Shown here: positions 38,401-49,100 of the stretch, piece by piece
How the letters are laid out: each line of letters opens with the position of its first letter
How positions within the stretch are numbered: the first letter of the stretch is position 1
Assembly (NCBI GenBank): GCA_028751875.1
Contig: CM054153.1
Span: 14,137,073-14,201,072, forward strand
Reading direction: 5' to 3'
Length of the DNA: 64,000 nt
Source of the DNA: Rapana venosa
Taxonomy: Eukaryota > Mollusca > Gastropoda > Neogastropoda > Muricidae
Position numbers and translations under genes: made by a program
The notes under the pieces: model-generated
Told to the model about the DNA's origin: nothing
Databases searched by the model: none
The model's input: the letters and a program-made list of their open reading frames with translations, nothing else

Positions 38401-41400
38401 TCCTTTCAAGGAGAATGCAGGTTGTTATGCTTGGAGGTTGTTGTAACATTATACAATGTAACAATTTAATGTAGGTCTCAGTACTTAGCTTACTCCTAAA
38501 CGACATAAAGTTTTTGGGCCCGGCCTACTATCTGATGATAGTATCATTACTTTCACAAAGCAGACCACAGGACCACCCGGGGAAAACAGCAGCCTGAAAA
38601 GAGCAGCAGGGAGAAAAACCAGCACCATCTAGGTCATCTGGTCTGAGGTCTGCTCCCACCCCTCAGCATCCTCCCAGAGAACAGGGGTGTTTTGGAGCTT
38701 TGCACCCCAACACGCCCCAATCCTCGAGCCAGCAGAAGGCAGGAGTTTACCATCACCTTTCACCCCGGGCCGACATCCAGTCCCCCTCAGTGCCCCCAGG
38801 GAAAAAGGCGTTCAAAGGGGGTTGTGCGCCCCAACACCAAACCTCTGATCCAGGAGAAGGGGGGGGGGGGGGGGGGTTTTTACCACCCCGCTTCCCTTCC
38901 TGAACATCCACAGTCACCTCCCACTTTTCCCCCCAAGGCACCTTCAGGTTTTTGTGCATCCTCAACATGCTAAATCCTCAAAGTCGCAGGAGAAGGCGGG
39001 GAGTTCACCATCACCTGCTTCACCTGGTCCTGAATGTCCTGAGCATCCTTACACACAACGGGCTGTTGTTCAAGTAAAGCATATAAACCCTTATGAAGCA
39101 GAAGCCCATGTGTCGCAAGGTCCGCAACGTGTTTCATTCCGTTATAGAAGATCAGAGGTGAGGGATGGATCTTTTTGTTTTGCTTGTCAGAGAGAAAGGT
39201 CATTGTGTGTGTGTGTGTGGAGATGGTAGTGGGGGTGGGGAGTTAATAACAATAATAATAAATGGAATTTATATAGCGCTATATCTTGCAGAGACAAATC
39301 AAAGCGCTTTCACTCAACTCATTCTTACACAGTCATACAACCAGTAGCAAGTAATAGTTCCATCAAGTCCAAATGTGCACGCACGCACGCACACGCACAC
39401 ACACACACACACACACACAGGTTACACACCCTGGCAGGGCAATAGAATCATGGCTGTTGAAGGCAGGAAAAAACTATGAGATGAAGCAGGAGAGGAAAAT
39501 CTTAGGTTTGAAATAAATATGTCTTGAGACTGGATTTAAAATGCTGTGTGTGGGAGGAGGGAATTGTGTGTGTGTGTGTGTTGATGTGCATTTGCATGTG
39601 TGCTTTGTGTGTGCATGCGTGTGTGTGTGCGTGCATGCATGCATGTATGTATGTGTGTGTGTGTGTGTTGGGGGGGGGGGGGGGATGTGAGAGAGAGACA
39701 GGCAGAGGATTGCAGGTTAGGGATGGCTAGATGATTGTATGTTATAGAATATGACAGCTGCCTTTGTGTGCATGTAGGGTGTGTTTGTGTGTGTGTGTGC
39801 GTGCATGTGTATATTGTGTGTGTATGTTTGTGTGTGTGTGTGTGTGTGTACACACGCATGCACATGCTCAAAGTCAAACTATCAACATCAACAACAACAA
39901 CAGTATCTTGGTTAAAAACTTGAAGGCGTCTGCTGTGCAGGCTCTTTGCAGAATTAATAACAGTGGCCATCATCATTGTCGTCATGATCATCATTGACAT
40001 CAGCAATGTGGATTGAAACCCATGGCAGTTACCATCATCATCAACATCATCGTCATTGCCATCATGATGGGACGGGGGTGAAAGTTTGGGTTTTAAACTG
40101 GGATTGAACCCATGACTTTCCACATAGCTGCATAGCCTCTTGACCACTGATCCATGATTCATTGCAGGAGGAAGCTGCGTCACCAGATACAAAGATGACC
40201 ACATCAATACAGCTCACCGTTGGGCCGTCGTCCGACGACACAGGTGAAGACCTTAAGAAGAAAAAGGAAAGCCAGCAGCAGCTGTGGAGCATCAAAGATA
40301 TTGGTATCTTTATGCTGCTGACTCTTATCATCGGCGCTTTTCTAGGTGAGTGAGGGAGGAAAATGGAAATAGTGTGTGGTTGTAAAGGAGAGTGATGGTG
40401 AGGAGAAAGATTTTTGACGAGGAGGGAGAATGGGGATGATGATGATGATGATGTGGTGGGGAGTGATTTGGAGAAGGGGGGGGGGGAGGCTGTGATAAGG
40501 AGGGAGAGTGGTGAAAATCGACAAGAATTGTGTATATATGGAGGGAGAATGGTGATCAGGAGGAAGAAGGGTGATCAGGAGGGGGAAGGGTGAAGTGGAG
40601 GCAACAGTAACAACAATGATGATGATAATAATAATGATGCTAGTAATAATAGTGATAATAATAGATGATTATGATGATACATGATAATTTTCTTTCTTTT
40701 TTTTTTCCGTTCCTAGTCTAGAGCTCCGAGGTTCACAAGTTGTGAGATTTTTGCGCATGTGACAATTTTTTTGGCCCACCGTGAAGGTAGCAGCATGCTG
40801 ATCTCAAGGAAATAATAATAATGATATTAATGATAATGATAAAGTTGATGAAAGTGATAATAGTAGTGATGATGATGACCACAATAAGGTCTTTTGTTCA
40901 TGGTGGTAGATTCTGTGCTGTATTAACAGCAGCCACGACCACAACTCCAGCAATAACAATCACAGTCACCACAACCACAGCAGCATAAATGTCTTTACGA
41001 ATAAGGTGACCACAGTGTGCAAATGCAACATCACTGAGTCACGGGTGCTAAATTCAGCATGCCATTCTTTTACCAAGTCCAAGTGTGGTCAGTTCCTGCT
41101 TTAATCACTACCAGCTGGCCCCAGCTGGGCTGGGATGGGATGGAATGGACAGCAACTGAGAGCAGCTGAAAGTAGGGATAACTGACAGCTGTGTGACAGT
41201 ATATGTAATCTGCTTTCTGTGCAGACTCAATAGATTGATAATAAAACACAGCAGCACTCATCATCATCATCATCATCATCATCAAGAAAATGATAAGAAA
41301 TTATATCAACGACAGTATCTTGATAACAAACGTTAAGACATTATTGTGCTGCCTGTAAGGCTTCTGTGTTGATTAATGACATTAAGGCTTCTGTGTTGAT

Positions 41401-44400
41401 TAATGACATTAAGGCTTCTGTGTCGATTAATAACATTAACAGTCATCATCATCATCATAGTCATCAACATCATTGTCATCATCAGTGGTTTTTTAAATTT
41501 TTATTTTACCAACATTTTGGGGGTGCCCATCATCAGTGTTGTTAACATCACCGTCATCAAGATATTGATGATAAGGTGTTCCCATAACCTATGCAATCAT
41601 TTGGGGAGCAAGGTGTCAAGAGACCCCAGCTTCTGTTGGGGCCAGTATCTTGAGGGTGGTAGTCAGATACCCCCCCCTCCCCTCTCCTCTCTATCTCTGT
41701 TGTACTTTCTTTGTCTCTAAAGAGGGCAGGTACCCATTTACAGCTTGGTTTGGCCCAGGCCAAAATCTGTGTCAGTTACTGATGTAAGCTAAGTGCTGAG
41801 GCCTACGTTGAAATGTTGACATTATGCTTTTATTTTATTTATTTATTTATTTGTTATTTTATATCGAGGATAATGGAATAAGCACTCATGTGCTTTTTTA
41901 CATCCAGTCCCTGTGTGTATGCGGTTTTGTAAATTTTGTCATCTGTTTCCACTGGCACACAATGGCCTACTCTTCTGAAAAGCAGAACAGGATTTAACGT
42001 GTGCGTAAGATGTTCTGCATGCGTTTGAACATGGGGCCTCGGTTTATAGTCTCATCTGAAGGACTTTAAAATGTTATGTTGAGATTGTCTTCATCCGTAA
42101 CAAGCTCTTAGCTTAACAACTTACGCTCTCCTTCAAAGGAGAAAAAAATCTTCTGAAGTTCACAGTTTGGCTGCCTGAATGGCAAGGCATTTGAAAACAG
42201 TCATACATGCAACCTTCTCACTCAGAGTGTATTTACGGTCTCACACTAATTTCTAGGTGGGATGAGTGAGTCCAGGTGTATACTATGGGTGACCTCAAGG
42301 GTGTTAAGATGTTAAGGGAATGTGCAACAGTAACAATCAAGACAGATGATTATAACAACAGTAATACTGAAAAAACAAACAAAATCCCCCCTGTAATATT
42401 AGGGGCTGGTTTGATAAAAGTGCAGTTGTGCCACTGTTGGTGGATTTACATTTGAGTTGACCGAAAGTTGTCACCCACCAAACAACTGTAAGTTTTGTTC
42501 AGTATGTGAGGACCATTAATCATAGTCAGCAAACTTGATTGTCTATGTAGCTCCCGTTTTTAGGCCCACTGTCAATAGTATGTCACTTATGATGAACTCT
42601 TTTTCAAGGTGAACATGCTTTCGCTGCATTAGAGAACAACAAGGGAGGCAATCTTTATTGCACAGTAATTTTTATCTGTCTCTTTAAACAGACACTCATC
42701 TATGAATCTAGCAGCCAGTTTTGCTGAAATCCTTCCTCATTCTGAACACATTTCATTTTGAAGTGAACCGGCCGCATAGGACCGGCTATATAAATAGTAA
42801 TGTATGTTGTATAAATGCATAATCATTCATTATTTCTGATTATTCTGCATCGTTGAAGTGAACCAGCTGCATAGGACCACCTATATAAACAGTAATGTAT
42901 GTCGTATAAATGCATAATCATTCATTATTTCTGAATATTTGCAATTCATATTGTGTTCAATTAAAAACGCAGACTTGGGGGAAGGGCAGTGCTGTGATTG
43001 CTCAAATGTGAGGTGGATGAAGCACTGTCAGATGATTTCTTTGAATATGATTTCATCTGACAGTGGTGGTCAGCTTGAACAATCACACTGGTAAAATTGC
43101 AGTTGCCTTTATCGACAGGCTGCTGTTTACAAACTCTCTGATGCAGTTATGTGGATCAGAGGTCTACAGATGAAGAACCTGCCAAGAAAGTGAAAAGTCC
43201 GGGTTGGAAGTGTGCGGTGGTTCAATCCCCGTTTGGGCTCGAAACTTTTTCCCCATCCATTACACCATGAGTGGTGGTCTGGGTGCTAGTTCTTCGGATG
43301 AGATGATAAACCAAGGCCCTGTGTGTTACACATAATTATTTAGCGCATGTTGAAGAACCCACGGCAACACGAGAGTTGTCCCTGGAAAAATTCTTTAGAA
43401 AAAAAGCCACGCTGATAAGGAAACAAATACAGTTGCAGACAGGAAAGAGAAAAAAAAAAGGGTGGCGCTGCTCTTGCGGTGACGCGCTCTCCCCAGGGAG
43501 AGCAGCCCGAATTTCATGCAGAGGAATTTGCCATGATTTAAAGTAGTATAGAATACAACACGAAGTAACGTTGTACTGCATTCACAGGGTTGATGTCGGG
43601 GCTGTCTCGTGGCTTGGAGATACAGAAGTCCCTTGAGGAACAACTGCAGCAGGCTCTGGGCAAACACAAACACTGTGTCTCGGAGTTTGGTTATTTGAAA
43701 GAGCAGAAAGAGGCTGCGCTTCAGGTATTGTGTTGCGTTGTTTTGTTTTGTAGTTATGTTGTACTGTGTTGTAGTGTAGATAGTATCCCGGCCTTCTGGA
43801 AAGTCTGTGCCAGAAATTTATCCTTTTCTGTCACTCTCACTGCTTCTCATTCCCTCCGTTTAGTTTCCCAGCCAAAGTTCATGACTGGCAGCTGGCAGGG
43901 CGTGGATATAAATAAACAGGGCAAAAGGAAAGGCAGCACTAGCCGCTTGCAGCTGTAGCCGTGTTCAGCCGTAAATTACCCTTGTGTCTTTCACACATCC
44001 TCTTGCACAGTGAATTGTTTAAAAACGACAAGCAAAGCACTCTTTAAAATGAGCTTTAAACGAGCTTTCTTTTGACTCCAAACTCCATGTACTTTCTTTC
44101 ATACTGGTTGATGTGACAGCAGTTCAAACAAACATGAAGATAAACAGGAGAGGTGCAGAAAGAAACACAATCACAAAAAACAGACATTTCTAACTCTCTC
44201 TCTAAAAAAGCATATATTTATATTATATAAACAATGAACATAGAGAAAACATTGAATATGTCTGCATGCAGACTAACCTTTTTGGGGGGCTGCCACATTG
44301 AACTTGTTGGCAGAACGAGGCCATAAATAAACACACCGTAGCGGCTACCGCGCGCGGCCAGCACTGTGAGAGGCAGGGTGATGGAGAGTGTGGGGAGAGA

Positions 44401-45455
44401 GTCTGGGGCAGTCATTAGTGTCAGCTATCTGACTTCTCTATAAACACTCCTGCTGGTCAGGCCTTACAGCACGTACACAGTCTACTGTTTCATCAGCTTT
44501 TAGCAGTATCCTTGCTACAGCTGAAGGTTTGTTCATGAACCAATTCCAGTACAGCTCATAATTATAGCCCCGAGAACACAGTAGAAAACAAATGTCTTGT
44601 CAGTATCCTATACTGTCATCAAGCCAAGATACCTCACAAATGGCTCAGGTTTATATTTCACTGATGTTTCTGATACTATTCAAAAAGCATTTTCTGATCC
44701 TGTTAAGAAATTGTTGTGATCAAATGTTTATTTACTTATCAGTCCTGTGTTGTGTAAAAAAACAACAAATTGCACACAGGCCTACACTTTGACATCAAAG
44801 CAACACCCAAAAAAAGCGGAAAGAAAACACACACACACACAAAACGGATTACAAAATTTACAAAACTGCATATACACGGGAACTAGATTTTTTAAAAAGC
44901 ACATGAGTGCTTATTCCATTATCCTTGAAATAAAAGAATAAGCAAAATAAATAAACACACACACATGAGCGCACGTGCACACACACACACACACAAGCAG
45001 AATAACATACACACACACACACACACAAAATGGCACAAATACATGTACGCATACCCTATACTCACACATATGCGCGCACGCACACTCATGTGTGCACACC
45101 ACACACATGTAACTAAAAGATGCGCACGGCACACATGTGCTTGAGAAAACTAACAACTTGAAACTGACACACAGCCAGGAAGCACCTGGCACATGTAGGT
45201 GCTGTGGCCGATCACACAAACACACACACACACACACACACACGTTCACACATGCATACACGTTCACACATGCATACACGGGCACATATGCATACACGCA
45301 CGCACACACGTGTGCGCAAACGCACACCACGCGCAAACGCACACTCACATCCCCGCACACACACACACAATAACACACACACACGCACATGCATGCATGC
45401 AGGGACGCACACACACACACACACACGCACACGCACTCACACAAAGTAGATCTCT

Positions 45456-45526
<71 letters not shown>

Positions 45527-45627
45527 TCCTCCCCCCTCCCCTCTCTCTCTCTCTCTCTCTCTCTTATTCAGTCTCCTATTTTAGGGTTGTCTGAAGACTT
45601 ACTTACTTACTTACACACACACACACA

Positions 45628-45666
<39 letters not shown>

Positions 45667-46074
45667 AAAACACACAAACACTCAGCCCTTCGTTTCTTGG
45701 GAAACACCGTGTTTGTAAAAAAAAAAATGTTTAAAATTAGTTAACCTAATTAGCTGTACAACCGTCACCACAAACAAGTAAAGCAGGTATTAAAGTTTTG
45801 TTCACTAAAGTATGAGTACTGTAAAAATCAAGTAGGACATCCAGCAGCGAATGATAAATAAGCCTTTCAAATAAAAATTCGCCCAGTGGCTAATAGACAG
45901 CAAAGAAGGAATGTGTGCTGGCACCGCGAGACGCTGGACTTGGACCCCTGACCGCGCGGTGCCTAGATAGCAGCCAGATGGTATTTAGTTTACGGAGGGA
46001 AAGTGCCAGCCGCCAACTAAAGAGTCGGGTTTTTCCTGTTTTGAGCAGCCGTGCTCTCTTTTTCCTTATTCTAC

Positions 46075-46152
<78 letters not shown>

Positions 46153-49100
46153 CTGTCTGTCTGTCTCTCTTGCTTTTGGTTATTTTCTGCCTTCCCAGTT
46201 CATTCTCCTGCTTTTTCTCCCAAGCAAATCTGACGTCTGTTATTACTTAGGCATTTTTCAAATGAATTTTGTAATGAGCTACTCCAGACCTGCCTACATG
46301 TAACAATTGTGTCGTATTTTTATGAAGTATTGACCTCAAATATTAAAATACAAATTTGCAAATAAAAAAGCGATTTTGATGATCAAAAAAAAAAAAAGGA
46401 GAGAAAAGTAAAATTGCGCCAAGTGATTTAACTCTCCTGCTACTGTCGGTGGGTTGACCTGTCAACTTACTACACATTCAGCGAAGCCATGGGTGGGTGT
46501 GACCGCTGTATTCCTGGGGACACCTGGTGTCTCCCTTTGTGCTATTCATACACCATGGCTTCACTCCCCTTTCACTTGTGACATGCACAATGAGATTCCA
46601 GATAGCATCACCTGCTTGCCATTTGCAGTTTTCAAACCTATGGTATGACTCCTGTAAAAAAGAAAGTATGTTCTTTCGAGCCAGAAGGCCCATAGAGCCG
46701 GAGCTTAACCCGGTTTCTGTAGCGTTAAGCGAACTGATGGTTTTTCACCACCCCTGTGACAGGACGCTAGTCTGTCGCCAGATACTTCCCCAGCAGAGCT
46801 GGTACCCACTTGTACACCTGGGTGGAGTGAGGAAAATAGGAGTAAAGTGTCTTTCCCAAGGACACAACACCGAGCCGAGCGGGGATCGAACCCGCGACCT
46901 CTGGATCATGAGTTGACCGCCTAAACCACTCGACCACGGTGCCTCCCTTATGACTCCTGTGTTAAGCCTTAAACATCCTAACCATGGAGCCAGCTAGTGT
47001 CTCAATTTATGTTGTGTAAAACCAAGTCAAATGTCAGGGCCATAGAATATTTGACAACATGTTGAAAAAAAAAAAAAGAATTAGTCATGATAAATCTTTA
47101 AAATCTGACTAAGAACCTAAATATGAGACTGTAAAAAGAAAAGATAGTTCAGTCTTTGAAATGTGCTAAAAGCTGAATGAGAAAAAGAAGCATGTATCTG
47201 TGAAACTCTAGACAAAGAACCCTAGAATATGCTGAAGGAATGGGATAGTATTACATTGTTTATCACCACATACTGCTGAAACAAACCCAAAACTTGAGAA
47301 AGTTTGAAAACATCATACCCAAAGAAATGGATGAAAAAAGCAACAACTGTAAATATTCCAGGGTATTGAAAATGCAGCAACAAGAGCGTTCAGTTATGAG
47401 GTATATGGAGGTCTTTTCTCTTTTGTTTGTACAAAATAGAATATAAAGACAAAATTCAGGACAAAACTTTTCTGCCTGTGGTAAACTTTTGAAAAACTCC
47501 TTTTTTCTTCATTCCCTGGCTAGAGCCGCAAATCTCACCGACTTTTGCGTATGTGACTTTTTTTGCCCATCATTAAGGCAGCCACATTATTACTGGGACA
47601 GCAGCAGTGTACATGCATTTTTTAAAAAAGTCATTGGTTCTTACCCACATGGAATAGCCTACTCTTTTGAAAGGCAGAACAGGTTTTAACATGTGTGTAA
47701 GATGTTCTGCGTACACGCACATGGGACCTCAGTTTTATAGTCTCATCCAAAGGACTTTTGGGGAAGTGGAGATGGTACTGGTGTTAATTCCAGGGAAAAA
47801 TCCCCTGGAACAGGTGCCTTGGTTGTGGCTCCAACCTGGGCCATCAGATTGTGAGCTCAGTGCTCTAACCACTAGGCTCTCCCACCCCACCTCCTAGCGT
47901 GTGAAAATGGCTGTAAGGCTGTTTCCTAATGCTGGTGGTGGCTTTTTTTTTTTTTTTTTGCAATGGTGATTGTGTCTTTGTTTTCTCCATCTTTCATCTT
48001 TCATCAACATTCATGTCTCGTCTTTTTTCATGTTTAATGTTCATCTCATTTGTTGTGACTGCAGGGAGAACGAGCTATGCATGAAAAAATGGTGAGGGAG
48101 TTACAGGACCAGCATCAGGTGCTGACCCAACACCTGAAGGAAGCACAGCAGCAGGTGGAAGACCTCCAAGCAGAGAGAAAACAACAGACCACAGGTGAGT
48201 GTTTCCAGTACATATTTGCACGTTTGTAATCTGAGATTTAAAAGTTGACGAGGTGACAGCCCTGATATGGCCTCTGTGGTTGGCGGGGCCGTAAACAACA
48301 GGATTGGATTGGATTGGTGTTTCCAGTCGCTTGTCTGTTTTGTTCGTTCCTCTTTCATTTCAGCTTTTAGATCCAACGCTTGCTTATCTGTGACTTACTG
48401 ATAAAGCTCTTACTAGTGAATCGTTCAAAGATCTTTGTGTCTGATGCGGGTTAGTTGTATACAAGCCAATTGTAAATTTTGGAATGTGGCTCCCTCATGG
48501 ACTTTTCTTCCATACCTCCTCCTTTGGAGTGTCGCTGCGTTCTGATGCCTTCATCTGGGGCTGCTGTGTTTGTCTTGACTTCCAAATTGCATTGGAACAC
48601 GGCTCTGAATTGCAGGGTCCTAAACTGCTTTGAGGATGATCCCAGGCTGCTTAGGGACACAGTTCCAGACTGCTTAGGGACATGATACTAAGTTTCTTAT
48701 GGACAGCGTTCCCAGTTGTTTAGGGACAGGGTTCCACATTGTTTATGGTTAGGGTCCTGAATTGCTTGGGGACATGTCCCACATTGCTTGGGGGGACATG
48801 ATCCCAAAATGTGGAGGCACGCAATCCCATCTTGTTTAGGGGCGTGGTTTTAAAGTTGCTCAGGGATATCTCCCAGATTGCTGTGGGGGTTGAGGGTGAT
48901 ACCTGATTGCTTAAGGTCTTGATCTCATGTTGTTGGTGGACATGATTCCAGATTACCCGAGGAATGTCCTAAATTGCTTAATTAAGGATGCCGACTTGAG
49001 CTGCTTAGGGACATGACTCTACCCTTGGCATAGCATGCCAATTTTGTAAAATTGGAAAGTTTTTTCTGTTTTTAAATATTTGTGTCTTGGTATAGTCTCT

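Noticed and set aside
45137..45718. Several His/Thr- and Val/Cys-rich frames at 44.9-45.7 kb
   Set aside because: Microsatellite translations within intron 7.
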